Positions 14,316 through 23,839 of a DNA stretch of 34,548 nucleotides are shown one piece after another (within the stretch, counting starts at the first letter, position 1; each line of letters begins with the position of its first letter). A program made the translations under genes and the position numbers. The DNA comes from an uncultured bacterium. GTDB taxonomy: Bacteria; Vulcanimicrobiota; Xenobia; Xenobiales; Xenobiaceae. Where the stretch lies: contig CAKUDB010000028.1 in assembly GCA_934644775.1 (NCBI GenBank), positions 1-34,548 of the forward strand, given 5' to 3'. The notes beneath the pieces were generated by a model, which had not been told where the DNA came from, made no database searches, and saw only the letters and a program-made list of their open reading frames with translations.

Positions 14316-15584
14316 ATGTATTTGGATCGGATAAAGTTAAAGAACTTTCGCAACTACCAAGTTTTGGAGTTTAAGCCCGGTTTAGGGCTAAATATGCTTA
14401 TTGGTAAAAATGCTCAAGGTAAAACCAATTTTTTGGAAGCGCTTAATATCTTGGCCTCTTCTAAAAGTTTTCGGGTGCGCAGCGAAAGTGAATTGATAAA
14501 ATGGCAAACCGATCATGCCGAAATTGAAGCCGACTTTTTTACTGAAAGGGGAGAAAAGAGGCGTTTAACGGTACGCTGGGCTTATAATCCTCTCTCCAAA
14601 GTTTTAGAGCGGCGTATACTTATTGATGATAATATTATCAAACGCTTAGGCGATTTTTTAGGTGAAGTTCCCCTTACCTTATTTATTCCTGGCGATTTGG
14701 CTCTAATTCAGGGAGGGCCAGTTTTGCGCCGCCGTCTAATGGATATATTGCTATGTAAAGTATCTAACCTTTATTGCACCCATTTAATAAATTACCGTCA
14801 GGTAGTGCGCCAACGCAATAAGTTTTTACATGTTCGGGTTAAAGGGAGCGGTTCGGCCGCTTGTTTAAGCTCAGCCGATCGCAGTTATTTGCAAGTTTGG
14901 AATGAGCAATTAAAAAAGCTAGGGGCTGAAATAACTTATTATCGCTTGATAATTTTAGCTTATTTGCAAGTGGTAGTTGGAAAAATTTATTCTCAACTTT
15001 CATCTGACCAGAGTTGCCAATTAAATTTGACTTATCAAAGTCGTTTAGGCAAAGCCAATTTGGCTGAGATTAACCAAATTTTGGCTGAAAAAGCGGCTAT
15101 TTTGGCAGAATACGAGGGAGAAAAAAGCGAAAAAATACCTTTAAGTCTCAAACTGGAGCCTCAGATTCTACATAAAATTGAAGAATTATTTGCTTCTGCT
15201 TTACAAAGGAATAGTCAAAGCGAATTATCTTTCCGCTCTACTCAGGTAGGCCCCCATCGCGACGATTTTGCCATTGAAGTTTTGGGCCATAGTTTAAAAA
15301 CTTTTGGCTCTCAAGGTCAACATCGCAGCGCTGCTTTAGCCTTACGTTTAGCAGAAGCCAAAATTATGAGTTTAGTAAGGCATGAAGAATCGATAGTCCT
15401 TTTAGACGATTGCTTTTCGGAATTAGATAAAAATAGGCAAGAAATTTTACTCAATTATTTAGGAAATTTGGGCCAAATATTTTTGACTGCTGCAGTTTCG
15501 GCTGATTTTTCGGCAACTTTCCAAAATATTCGGGAAATAAATTATTTTAATGTTACTTCGGGAACCATAGAACCAATTAGCTAA
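14316..15584 (+). CDS. recF: DNA replication and repair protein RecF
   Basis: SMC-like ATPase that loads RecA at gaps with RecO and RecR. The N-terminus YLDRIKLKNFRNYQVLEF is typical. Walker A is GKNAQGKTN (residues 30-38), followed by SSKSFR. The ABC signature region reads SQGQHRSAALALRLAEA and Walker B is SIVLLDDCFSELD, with the D-loop. At 422 residues it is about 50 longer than common RecF; the extra length appears as a Ser/Ala segment near residue 190 and a linker near residue 265. The 219 bp before it, shared with the divergent DUF721 gene, contain no other gene. An AAAGG site precedes the ATG. Confidence 0.96.
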   Translation: MYLDRIKLKNFRNYQVLEFKPGLGLNMLIGKNAQGKTNFLEALNILASSKSFRVRSESELIKWQTDHAEIEADFFTERGEKRRLTVRWAYNPLSKVLERRILIDDNIIKRLGDFLGEVPLTLFIPGDLALIQGGPVLRRRLMDILLCKVSNLYCTHLINYRQVVRQRNKFLHVRVKGSGSAACLSSADRSYLQVWNEQLKKLGAEITYYRLIILAYLQVVVGKIYSQLSSDQSCQLNLTYQSRLGKANLAEINQILAEKAAILAEYEGEKSEKIPLSLKLEPQILHKIEELFASALQRNSQSELSFRSTQVGPHRDDFAIEVLGHSLKTFGSQGQHRSAALALRLAEAKIMSLVRHEESIVLLDDCFSELDKNRQEILLNYLGNLGQIFLTAAVSADFSATFQNIREINYFNVTSGTIEPIS

Positions 15585-15595
15585 GGATTTTATTT

Positions 15596-16822
15596 ATGAA
15601 GATCGTCCAATTTACCGACTGTTATTTTCCCACCATTAACGGAGTCTGTTCTTCTATTAAAAGTTTAGTTGGTATTTTAGCCAAAATGGGCCAACAAATA
15701 TTAGTAGTAGCCCCTTTAGTTCCTGATAAAACGAATATTTTGCCACCCCAGAGTCATTTAAGTAAAGAAAAGAGCGGGGAAGAAAATATAAAATTTTCTT
15801 ATCTTTATTCTATAGTTATGCCTCAACTTAAGGATAATCGTATAGGCTTTCCTTGGCCTTGGAAGATTTGGTCGGAGATAAAAAAATTTTCTCCTGATCT
15901 TATACATATCCATACTCCGGGAACTGTAGGCTTAATGGGACTTATTTATGCTAAATTATTTAATGTTCCTTATATATTTACCCACCATACCCTTTTTGAA
16001 GAGTATCTAACTTATTTTCCCTTTCCGAGTAGTTTAAGTAAAAAGTTAATTCTGGCTTGGATGAGACTTTTTTGGAATAACAGCTTCTTAGTAGTAGCTC
16101 CAAGTCGAAAAGTAAGTCAGCGCCTTATCGAGCAAGGATGTAAAGCTCCATTTAAAGTTATTCCTAGCGGGTTGGCTATAGATTCTTTCAGAAATGGACA
16201 GAGTGATAGATTACAAAAAGAATTAAACTTATCTGACAAGCCCTTTTTATACGTAGGTCGAGTAGCCTATGAAAAGTCTATAGATTTTATTATTGAGGCT
16301 TTTTCTATACTTGTTACTAAGCTTAAAAATAGAGACAAGTCCACAGAGATTGCTAATAAAGCTATGCCCCATTTAGTTATAATTGGAGATGGGCCTGCCA
16401 AAGCTAGTTTGGAAAGATTAGTGGCCAGTAAGGATCTATCTTCGTTAGTCCACTTTTTAGGTTGGCGTCGGAGAGAAGAACTAAAAGATTATTACGCTTC
16501 TGCTTTGGCTTTTGTCTTTGCTTCACAGACAGAAACTCAAGGATTGGTAGTAGCTGAAGCTGAAGCGGCCGGCTTACCGGTAATAGCTGTAAAAGCTAGC
16601 GGAGTAGAGGAAGCTTTACCCTTAGAAGATAATTTAAGTGTCGAGAGCCACCATAAAGAAAAGTTTGCTCAATATATGGACGAACTTTGGAAAGACAGAA
16701 AAAAAGCCCAAAAAATGGGGCTGTTAGCCTCTAGGTTTGTGGAAGATAATTTTTCTGAAAAGACGATTTCGACTATGTATCAAAGTATATATAGCTCCTT
16801 GCCGCTAGCTAAAAAAAGTTAA
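15596..16822 (+). CDS. GT4-family glycosyltransferase
   Basis: Retaining GT-B glycosyltransferase. The N-terminal Rossmann half begins with the family hallmark FTDCYFPTINGVCSSI, followed by DLIHIHTPGTVGLMG and FTHHTLFEEYLTYFP. The nucleotide-sugar half has YVGRVAYEKSIDFIIEAF, VIIGDGPAKASLERL and the E-x7-E region TQGLVVAEAEAAGLPVIA. This pattern is closest to transferases that add hexoses to diacylglycerol or to phosphatidylinositol-type acceptors, so glycolipid synthesis at the membrane is the best guess; the acceptor is not determinable here. It starts 11 bp after recF and is probably co-transcribed with it, an unusual neighbour. The 190 bp after it hold no recognised feature. Confidence 0.85.
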   Translation: MKIVQFTDCYFPTINGVCSSIKSLVGILAKMGQQILVVAPLVPDKTNILPPQSHLSKEKSGEENIKFSYLYSIVMPQLKDNRIGFPWPWKIWSEIKKFSPDLIHIHTPGTVGLMGLIYAKLFNVPYIFTHHTLFEEYLTYFPFPSSLSKKLILAWMRLFWNNSFLVVAPSRKVSQRLIEQGCKAPFKVIPSGLAIDSFRNGQSDRLQKELNLSDKPFLYVGRVAYEKSIDFIIEAFSILVTKLKNRDKSTEIANKAMPHLVIIGDGPAKASLERLVASKDLSSLVHFLGWRRREELKDYYASALAFVFASQTETQGLVVAEAEAAGLPVIAVKASGVEEALPLEDNLSVESHHKEKFAQYMDELWKDRKKAQKMGLLASRFVEDNFSEKTISTMYQSIYSSLPLAKKS

Positions 16823-17012
16823 TTTTTCTCCAGAATTTAAGCCCTAGATTAAGGCGAAAAGAAGGTAAAAAGCAGGATAAAGGCACCTAGAAAAGAATCC
16901 CTTAAAGTTGATTATTTCTGCTATTTTTGGGCTTTTTCAAAAGTTTGGCAAATTTAGATAAACTAACAAATACTGCGACCTAAACAGTCTGTCAGGATTG
17001 GAGCGGAGCAAA

Positions 17013-17276
17013 GTGGCATTAAAGGAAACATTTTTAGAGCGAGCAGGGTTGTTAGGTTGTGTCTTGCCTACATTGGTAGGGGGAGTTCTCTTTTCCGCTC
17101 TGGGATGGTGGCTTATGGTTCCTAGTAGCGAGTCGGAATATTTGGAAGGGGCGGCCGGAAGTATAGGCTTTTTAGCCATACTTGTCGGTTTTTGTGTAGG
17201 TGGCGTCTTTGGTTTTGTTGCCGCCTACACTATAGACTATCTTAAGAGTCGTGCCGAAAAGCAGGAAGATTTTTAA
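17013..17276 (+). CDS. Small two-helix membrane protein of unknown function
   Basis: An 87-residue hypothetical protein. The GTG at 17013 is chosen because two GGAG motifs lie 4 and 9 bp upstream; an in-frame TTG at 16998 is less likely. Two hydrophobic segments are visible, at about residues 14-35 (GLLGCVLPTLVGGVLFSALGWW) and 50-72, each glycine-rich, followed by a charged tail SRAEKQEDF. It lies 24 bp before gyrB and is likely in the same transcript. I do not recognise the family. Confidence 0.6.
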   Translation: MALKETFLERAGLLGCVLPTLVGGVLFSALGWWLMVPSSESEYLEGAAGSIGFLAILVGFCVGGVFGFVAAYTIDYLKSRAEKQEDF

Positions 17277-17300
17277 TATTTTTTTGGAGGTTTTTTTTAG

Positions 17301-19319
17301 ATGGATTCCACTGAACAAGCGGCCTTTGAGGCAAATACTCTCGGCAGCGACGAGGAATATAAGGTCGAATCTGTGGAGACCAGCGCACCCGAAGCTGAAG
17401 TTGTCACCGAAGATTATGACGAGAATGAAATTCAAGTTTTAAAAGGATTAGAAGGTGTGCGTTTGCGTCCCGGTATGTATATAGGGGATACCGGCGTTCG
17501 CGGTTTGCATCATATTGTTTTTGAAGTAGTAGATAATGCCATAGACGAAACTTTGGCCGGAGCTTGCGATCATATAGAAGTTGTTCTTAAACGCGACGGT
17601 TCAGTTAGTGTAGCTGACAACGGTCGCGGCATACCTACTGGGATCCACCCTCAAGCCGGTATCCCTACTTTGCAATTAGTTATGACCCAACTTCACGCCG
17701 GCGGAAAGTTTAATGGCAAAGGCTATAAAGTTTCTGGCGGTTTGCACGGGGTGGGCGTATCGGTAACAAATGCCCTTTCATTACGTTTGGAAGTAGAAGT
17801 TTACCGTGAAGGTAAGCGCTTTGTACAAGATTTTTCTCGCGGCGAAATTGTGGGGGATATGCGCATTTACGAAGGCGAAGAGGGGCGTACTGGCACTAAA
17901 GTTACTTTACTTCCCGATCCAGAAATTTTTACCGAAACTACCAGTTTTTCTTTTGAAAAGCTTAGTGAGAGATTGCGCGAGCTTTCTTTTCTCAATCGCG
18001 GCCTAACTATCGATATAAGCGAAGAAGCCACTGGCAAATCCCACCATTTCCATTATCCCGACGGTATTCGTCAATATGTAAATTACCTTAGCGAAGGCAA
18101 AGAGCCTCTACATACTCCTTTTTATATCGACAAAAGCGTTAAGTTTGCCGACGGTGAAATAGGCCCGGTAGATATGGAATTAGTCCTCCAATACAACAAA
18201 TCTTACAAAGAAGATTTTTACTCTTTTGCCAATAACATCAACACTTACGAAGGTGGCAGCCACGTCACCGGTTTTCGCAATGCCTTGACGCGCATTACTA
18301 ACAGCGTAGTGCGCAAGCGCGGTTGGCTCAAAGACAAAGAGGAAAATTTTAGCGGCGAAGATGTACGCGAGGGGTTATGTGCCATTCTCTCGGTAAAATT
18401 GCCCAACCCTCAATTTGAGAGTCAGACTAAAATTTCTTTACTCAATCCTGAAGTTCGCCAAGCTGTCGATAATATTATGGATGAGTTTTATACCGCTTAT
18501 TTGGAAGAAAATCCCGATATAGCCAAAACGATCTTTGAAAAATGTCAATCGGCCAAAAATGCTCGCGACGCTGCTCGTCGTGCTAGGGAAAATGTGCGCC
18601 GTAAGAGCGTTTTGGAAACTTGTTCTTTGCCAGGAAAATTGGCTGACTGTTCTAGTAAAGATCCTTCCGAATGTGAATTATTTATTGTAGAGGGAGACTC
18701 GGCCGGCGGTTCGGCTAAAGAAGGGCGTGAGCGCCGTTTCCAAGCTATCTTGCCTTTGCGCGGAAAAATCCTCAATGTAGAAAAAGCCCGCTTAAACAAG
18801 ATGCTCGATAATGACGTTATTAAATCTATGATTGCCGCTTTAGGTACTGGCATTGGTGAAGATTTTGCTATTGAAAAATTGCGTTACCACAAATTGGTTA
18901 TTATGACCGATGCCGATGTTGATGGAGCCCATATTCGTACCCTCTTACTAACCTTCTTCTACCGTCAAATGCGCGAACTTATTGAAGGAGGCCATATTTA
19001 CGTAGCCCAACCCCCTCTGTATTTGCTTACTAAAGGTAAACGGCGCGAATATGTCTACTCCGATCAAGAATGTGAAGCTATGAGCGCCGAAATGGGCGAT
19101 AAAGTAGAAATTCAGCGTTACAAAGGTCTCGGAGAGATGAATGCCGAGCAACTTTGGGATACGACTATGGATCCCGAGCACCGAGTTATGAAGCAAGTAA
19201 AATTAGAAGACGCCGTGGAAGCTGACAGAATCTTTTCGGTACTAATGGGCGATGAGGTAAAGCCTCGCCGTGAGTTTATCATTAAATACGCTCGCGAAGT
19301 TAAAAACTTAGATATCTAA
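17301..19319 (+). CDS. gyrB: DNA gyrase subunit B
   Basis: ATPase subunit of type IIA topoisomerase. The GHKL domain shows VDNAIDE, DNGRGIP and GLHGVGVSVTNALS. The TOPRIM domain shows EGDSAGGSAKEGR (about residue 463), then DADVDGAHIRTLLL. The C-terminus has the RYKGLGEMN motif and ends with IIKYAREVKNLDI, the short form typical of Gram-positives. The 672 residues include an acidic 40-residue N-terminal extension before QVLKGLEGVRLRPGMYIG. A TTTGGAGG site precedes the ATG. It is the only B-type subunit in the window, followed by two A-type subunits. No parE is present, so it may serve both. Confidence 0.97.
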   Translation: MDSTEQAAFEANTLGSDEEYKVESVETSAPEAEVVTEDYDENEIQVLKGLEGVRLRPGMYIGDTGVRGLHHIVFEVVDNAIDETLAGACDHIEVVLKRDGSVSVADNGRGIPTGIHPQAGIPTLQLVMTQLHAGGKFNGKGYKVSGGLHGVGVSVTNALSLRLEVEVYREGKRFVQDFSRGEIVGDMRIYEGEEGRTGTKVTLLPDPEIFTETTSFSFEKLSERLRELSFLNRGLTIDISEEATGKSHHFHYPDGIRQYVNYLSEGKEPLHTPFYIDKSVKFADGEIGPVDMELVLQYNKSYKEDFYSFANNINTYEGGSHVTGFRNALTRITNSVVRKRGWLKDKEENFSGEDVREGLCAILSVKLPNPQFESQTKISLLNPEVRQAVDNIMDEFYTAYLEENPDIAKTIFEKCQSAKNARDAARRARENVRRKSVLETCSLPGKLADCSSKDPSECELFIVEGDSAGGSAKEGRERRFQAILPLRGKILNVEKARLNKMLDNDVIKSMIAALGTGIGEDFAIEKLRYHKLVIMTDADVDGAHIRTLLLTFFYRQMRELIEGGHIYVAQPPLYLLTKGKRREYVYSDQECEAMSAEMGDKVEIQRYKGLGEMNAEQLWDTTMDPEHRVMKQVKLEDAVEADRIFSVLMGDEVKPRREFIIKYAREVKNLDI

Positions 19320-19350
19320 GTTATAAGCTGCGAAATTTTAAGGAGAACTC

Positions 19351-20964
19351 ATGGAAAATAGAATTGCCGTTACTTTGGCCCCTATTGAAGACGAAATGAA
19401 AGAGGCTTATGTCGATTATGCCATGAGCGTAATTGTGGCTAGGGCCCTTCCCGACGCCCGCGACGGTTTTAAGCCTGTACATAGACGCATTCTCTATACT
19501 ATGTTCGAGGAGCATATTACTCCCGAGCGCAAATTCCGCAAGTCGGCAGCTACGGTAGGCAACGTAATTGCCCGCTACCACCCTCATGGCGATACGGCAG
19601 TTTATGACGCTATGGTGCGTCTAGCTCAGCCTTTTAATATGCGCTATCCTTTGGTATGGCCTCAGGGCAACTTCGGCTCAGTCGATGGCGATCCGGCGGC
19701 CAGTATGCGTTATACGGAAGCTAAACTTTCTCGCATAGCTATGGAAACGGTGCGCGATTTAGGCAAAGATACCGTCGATTGGCGTCCCAACTTTGACAAC
19801 TCTACCCAAGAGCCAGAAGTCTTGCCTTTAGTTATTCCCAATTTGCTTATCAACGGCTCTGAAGGTATAGCTGTAGGTATGTCTTGTCGCATTCCTCCCC
19901 ACAACTTGACCGAAGTTATCGACGGCTGTATTGCCCTTATTAAAGATAAAGATATAAGTACCGACTCTTTAATGGAATATATCCAAGGGCCGGACTTTCC
20001 CACTGGCGCTTTAATTGTAGGCAATGCTGGTATTAAAAAAGCCTATGCTACTGGCCGAGGTAAGATCTTATTGCGCTCAGTTACTCACCAAGAAGAGATA
20101 GACGGGCGTATAGCCATAGTTGTCGACGAAATTCCTTATATGGTTAATAAGGCCACTTTGGTAGAAAAGGCCGCTCAAGCCATTAAAGATAAGAAGATCA
20201 ATGGTATTTACGATCTGCGCGACGAATCGAGCCGCAAAGGATTGCGTATAGTCTTCGAACTTAAGAAGAAGGCCGATCCCGACCAAGTCGAACGCGAGCT
20301 CTTCACTCATACTAATTTAGAGACAACTTACGGAATTATTATATTAGCCTTAGTAGATAATGCTCCCAAGATTCTTAGCTTGAAAGAAGCTCTCAATTGC
20401 TTTATCGAGCATCGCTTCAGCGTTGTCACTAGACGTACCGAATATGACTTAGCTAAGGCCAAAGCTAGACTCCACATCGTAGAAGGTTTGTTAATAGCTT
20501 TAGTCCATATTCACGAAATTATTGCCTTGATAAAGGCTTCGGCCTCCGTCGAGGATGCTAAAGTTGGCCTTAAAAGTCGCTATTCTTTTAGCGATATTCA
20601 AGTTCAAGCTATTTTGGATATGCGTTTGCAAAAACTTACCCACTTGGAGCATGACAAGCTTGAAGATGAAAAAGAGCAACTTATCAAGACTATCGACTTT
20701 TTAGAGGGCCTTTTAAGCGATCATGATAAGATGAGCCAAGTTATCGTCAATGAACTTTTAGATATTAAAGCTCGCTATCAAGACGAGAGGCGTACTCGCT
20801 TTGTCAATTTGGACAACGCTTTACTTGAAGAAGAGATAGAGCTTAAAGAAAAGACTGAACATGAGGAAGATGGAGAAGATTTTGTCGCTAAAGATCTTCT
20901 TTCCGATAATGGGGAAGTCGATAGTGAGATTGACAGAGCTCAAGATCTGGAGAGCGAGAATTAA
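19351..20964 (+). CDS. gyrA: GyrA paralogue 1: cleavage-religation core without the C-terminal wrapping domain
   Basis: A-type subunit of 537 residues. The catalytic core looks intact: the winged-helix region has HGDTAVYD and the active-site Y121 in MRYTE, then the conserved INGSEGIAVGM and the coiled-coil DMRLQKLTHLEHDKL. It stops where full-length GyrA enters its six-bladed beta-pinwheel: after ARYQDERRTRF the protein has only an acidic about 50-residue tail (EEEIELKEKTEHEEDGEDF...). There is no GyrA-box. By eye the first about 160 residues are roughly 85% identical to the next gene. The position equivalent to E. coli Ser83 is Thr82 (paralogue 2 has Ser). It starts 31 bp after gyrB and ends 13 bp before the second gyrA, so the three are probably one operon. 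The stop codon is clean and the tail is not frame-disrupted, so it does not look like a pseudogene. Confidence 0.9.
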   Translation: MENRIAVTLAPIEDEMKEAYVDYAMSVIVARALPDARDGFKPVHRRILYTMFEEHITPERKFRKSAATVGNVIARYHPHGDTAVYDAMVRLAQPFNMRYPLVWPQGNFGSVDGDPAASMRYTEAKLSRIAMETVRDLGKDTVDWRPNFDNSTQEPEVLPLVIPNLLINGSEGIAVGMSCRIPPHNLTEVIDGCIALIKDKDISTDSLMEYIQGPDFPTGALIVGNAGIKKAYATGRGKILLRSVTHQEEIDGRIAIVVDEIPYMVNKATLVEKAAQAIKDKKINGIYDLRDESSRKGLRIVFELKKKADPDQVERELFTHTNLETTYGIIILALVDNAPKILSLKEALNCFIEHRFSVVTRRTEYDLAKAKARLHIVEGLLIALVHIHEIIALIKASASVEDAKVGLKSRYSFSDIQVQAILDMRLQKLTHLEHDKLEDEKEQLIKTIDFLEGLLSDHDKMSQVIVNELLDIKARYQDERRTRFVNLDNALLEEEIELKEKTEHEEDGEDFVAKDLLSDNGEVDSEIDRAQDLESEN

Positions 20965-20977
20965 GGAATAGTTGGTT

Positions 20978-23755
20978 ATGGAAGAAAGACGCCAGAAGGT
21001 AGTTTCCATGCCTATTGAAGAGGGCATGAAAGAAGCTTATGTAGATTACGCTATGAGCGTTATTATAGCCAGAGCTCTTCCCGATGTGCGCGACGGTTTT
21101 AAGCCTGTGCACAGGCGTATTATTTATACTATGTTTGAAGAGCGCATAACTCCCGATAAGAAATTCCGCAAATCGGCTTCTACGGTAGGTAATGTTCTGG
21201 CTCGTTATCATCCTCATGGCGATTCTTCCGTATACGACGCTATGGTGCGTTTGGCCCAGCCTTTCAATATGCGCTATCCTTTAGTGTGGCCTCAAGGCAA
21301 CTTTGGCTCTATCGATGGAGATTCGCCCGCTCATATGCGCTATACGGAAGCTAAGTTGGCCCGCATTTCTATGGAGATGATCCGCGATTTAGGAAAGAAT
21401 ACGGTCGATTGGCGGCCCAATTTTGATAATTCTACCCAAGAGCCGGTAGTTTTGCCTGCCCTTTTGCCTAATTTAATTATTAACGGCTCTGAGGGTATTG
21501 CTGTAGGTATGGCTACCAAGATACCGCCGCACAATTTGCGTGAGGTTATCAATGGTATTTTGGCCTATTTAGATAACCCAGAGATTAGCTTAGACGAGCT
21601 TATGCTCTATATCCCCGGCCCCGATTTTCCTACCGGAGCTGTGATTTGTGGTCAAAACGGTATTCGCGAGGCCTATTCTTCTGGACGAGGCAGCATAAAG
21701 GTGCGCTCGGTGACGTCTTTTGAAGAGGTGCGCCCCGGCAAACAAGCTATTATTGTCAGCGAAATTCCCTACCAGGTAAATAAGGCCAAAATGGTCGAGG
21801 AGATTGCCTCTAAGGTAAATGATGGAACTTTAACTGGCATTACCGACTTGCGTGACGAATCGAGCCGCAAAGGTATTCGTATTGTCATTGAGTTGGCGGC
21901 CAATGCCAATGCCAAAGTAGTGCTTAATCGCTTACTAACCCATACTCGCTTACAATTTAATTACAGCGTCATCATGTTGGCTTTGGTCAACGACGTTCCC
22001 CGTTTACTTAGCTTAAAAGAGGTCTTATCTTGTTATATCGAGCATAGGCGCAGCGTAGTAAGTCGACGCACTCAGTACGAGCTTGATAAAGCTTTGGCTC
22101 GCGACCATATCGTTCAGGCTATTTTAGAATCTCTCAACCATATCGACGAAATAATAGAGTTAATTGAAAACTCTTCCGACGTGGATATGGCCAGGAGTGC
22201 TTTAATGGAGCGCTACAATTTTAGTCAGATCCAAGCTCAGGCTATTTTAGATATGCGCTTGCAAAAGCTGACTGGCCTGGAATATGAAAAGTTCTCGGCA
22301 GAGCACGAAAATTTGCTTAAAACTATCGCCTATTGTCAGAGCCTTTTAGCCGACGTCCATAAGATTGACGGTGTTATAAAAGACGAATTGTTGCAAATCC
22401 AAGCCCGCTATTCCGATCCCAGAAGAACTCGCATACTTTCTTCCGAAGGTGAAGATATCGATATTGAGGACTTAATTAGCAACGAACAGATGGTAGTGAC
22501 TATTTCCGGCAGTGGCTATGCCAAGCGGGTCGGTTTATCCCAATATCGAACCCAAGGGCGCGGAGGTCGCGGGCGCAGTTCTCTCAAGTTGAAAGCCGAC
22601 GATTCTTTAGAGCAGCTTTTCACTTGTCGAGCTCATGACGTGTTACTTTTCTTTACCAATAAAGCCAGAGTTTATCGCTTGAAAGTTTACGAGCTGCCTA
22701 GCAATAAACGGGCTTCTATGGGTACTGCCTTGGTCAATCTATTGAGTTTAGAGTCTGGCGAAAAGGTTGTAGCCGTAATTCCTATGGAATCTTCTCTTAC
22801 TCAAGGCAGCATCGTTACTATTACTAGTCAGGGTTTTGTTAAGAGAACTTCTTTAAGTCAATTCTTGCGTGTGCCTACCAAAGGCAAAAAAGCTTTGATT
22901 GTAAGAGAAGGCGACGAATTGGCTACAGCTATTTATTCAGCTTCCGGCTGGGAAGAGAATAGCGAAGGCGACGAAGGGGAAAACGATTCTGATTTGCCAG
23001 CTGACTCTATTCAAGATTCAGAATCTGAAGCTGAAGAAGCAGAAGATGAAGGATTAGAAGAAGATAGCCCAGTTCAAGAGGGGATCCCTAGCGGCCATTC
23101 GCTCTTTATTGTTACTAAATATGGCCGTGTTTTGCGCTTCTCAGAAGAATCGGTACGTCAGCAAGGTCGAACCTCTTTAGGCGTCAAGAGTATCTCTTTG
23201 CGTAATGGAGACAAGATAGTTGCTCTCACTTCGGATACCCACGGCAGTGAGTTAGTTATCATTACTAAAAATGGCTTTGGCACACGTATGAAACTTGACG
23301 AATTTAGTGTCAAAGGCAGGCGCGGCCAAGGTGTCATAGGGATGAGAGTCAACGAAAAGATCGGCCCGGTGGCTGCTGCTCTTATAGTAGAAGCCCAAGA
23401 TCAGATTATGATCTCTACAGCCCAAGGTGTGGTAGTGCGCATTTCCGTTAAAGGTATAGGTTTGCGCCATCGCAGCGCCGGAGGCGTTAAGGCGATCAAT
23501 GTCGCTCCGGGAGATAAGGTAATTAGAGCTTCCTATGTAGTGACTAAGGATGAAGAGGAAGATAAAATTCCTCTTGAAGATGAGTTCGAGGGAGTAACTG
23601 CCTTAGGTGCGGAAGAGGCGTCCGAATCTGAGCAAGAAGCTAATGGGGCTCCTGCCGAAGGTGAAGCTTATGATGATTTTTATGAAAATTTGCCTGAAGA
23701 AAGTTTTACCGAATCGGAAGGTGATCCTTGGGAAGAAGATTTAGAGCAGCCCTAA
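20978..23755 (+). CDS. gyrA: DNA gyrase subunit A (full length)
   Basis: Complete GyrA of 925 residues from the ATG at 20978 (AAGGA 10 bp upstream; a TTG two codons earlier is possible). The core has HGDSSVYD, with Ser at the position equivalent to E. coli Ser83 and Ser instead of Ala at 84, the catalytic Y122 in MRYTE, and NGSEGIAVGM. The C-terminal domain starts with DLISNEQMVVTIS and contains the GyrA-box QGRGGRG, needed for DNA wrapping and negative supercoiling. Pinwheel blades are recognisable, for example GSIVTITSQGFVKRTSLSQF and GHSLFIVTKYGRVLRFSEES. A strongly acidic about 50-residue insertion (around 22945-23095) interrupts the blades, and an acidic tail of about 75 residues follows them. 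These make the protein about 80-100 residues longer than typical GyrA. Confidence 0.96.
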   Translation: MEERRQKVVSMPIEEGMKEAYVDYAMSVIIARALPDVRDGFKPVHRRIIYTMFEERITPDKKFRKSASTVGNVLARYHPHGDSSVYDAMVRLAQPFNMRYPLVWPQGNFGSIDGDSPAHMRYTEAKLARISMEMIRDLGKNTVDWRPNFDNSTQEPVVLPALLPNLIINGSEGIAVGMATKIPPHNLREVINGILAYLDNPEISLDELMLYIPGPDFPTGAVICGQNGIREAYSSGRGSIKVRSVTSFEEVRPGKQAIIVSEIPYQVNKAKMVEEIASKVNDGTLTGITDLRDESSRKGIRIVIELAANANAKVVLNRLLTHTRLQFNYSVIMLALVNDVPRLLSLKEVLSCYIEHRRSVVSRRTQYELDKALARDHIVQAILESLNHIDEIIELIENSSDVDMARSALMERYNFSQIQAQAILDMRLQKLTGLEYEKFSAEHENLLKTIAYCQSLLADVHKIDGVIKDELLQIQARYSDPRRTRILSSEGEDIDIEDLISNEQMVVTISGSGYAKRVGLSQYRTQGRGGRGRSSLKLKADDSLEQLFTCRAHDVLLFFTNKARVYRLKVYELPSNKRASMGTALVNLLSLESGEKVVAVIPMESSLTQGSIVTITSQGFVKRTSLSQFLRVPTKGKKALIVREGDELATAIYSASGWEENSEGDEGENDSDLPADSIQDSESEAEEAEDEGLEEDSPVQEGIPSGHSLFIVTKYGRVLRFSEESVRQQGRTSLGVKSISLRNGDKIVALTSDTHGSELVIITKNGFGTRMKLDEFSVKGRRGQGVIGMRVNEKIGPVAAALIVEAQDQIMISTAQGVVVRISVKGIGLRHRSAGGVKAINVAPGDKVIRASYVVTKDEEEDKIPLEDEFEGVTALGAEEASESEQEANGAPAEGEAYDDFYENLPEESFTESEGDPWEEDLEQP

Positions 23756-23780
23756 ACTGGTAATTATGGTGACACTTTGT

Positions 23781-23810
23781 AAGAGCGCTGCTAGGGCGCT
23801 CTTATTTTTT
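23781..23810 (+). terminator. Strong intrinsic terminator after the gyrB-gyrA-gyrA operon
   Basis: AAGAGCGC (23781-23788) pairs perfectly with GCGCTCTT (23796-23803) around a 7-nt loop, followed by A and six T residues. Confidence 0.92.
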
Positions 23811-23839
23811 GTAGGGAGTTTACAATTTCGATACTGAGA

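Noticed and set aside
19351..20964. Calling the first A subunit parC
   Set aside because: Its sequence is closest to the adjacent gyrA throughout the core and it has no ParC-type C-terminal domain; a ParC-like role is possible, but ParC ancestry is not supported.
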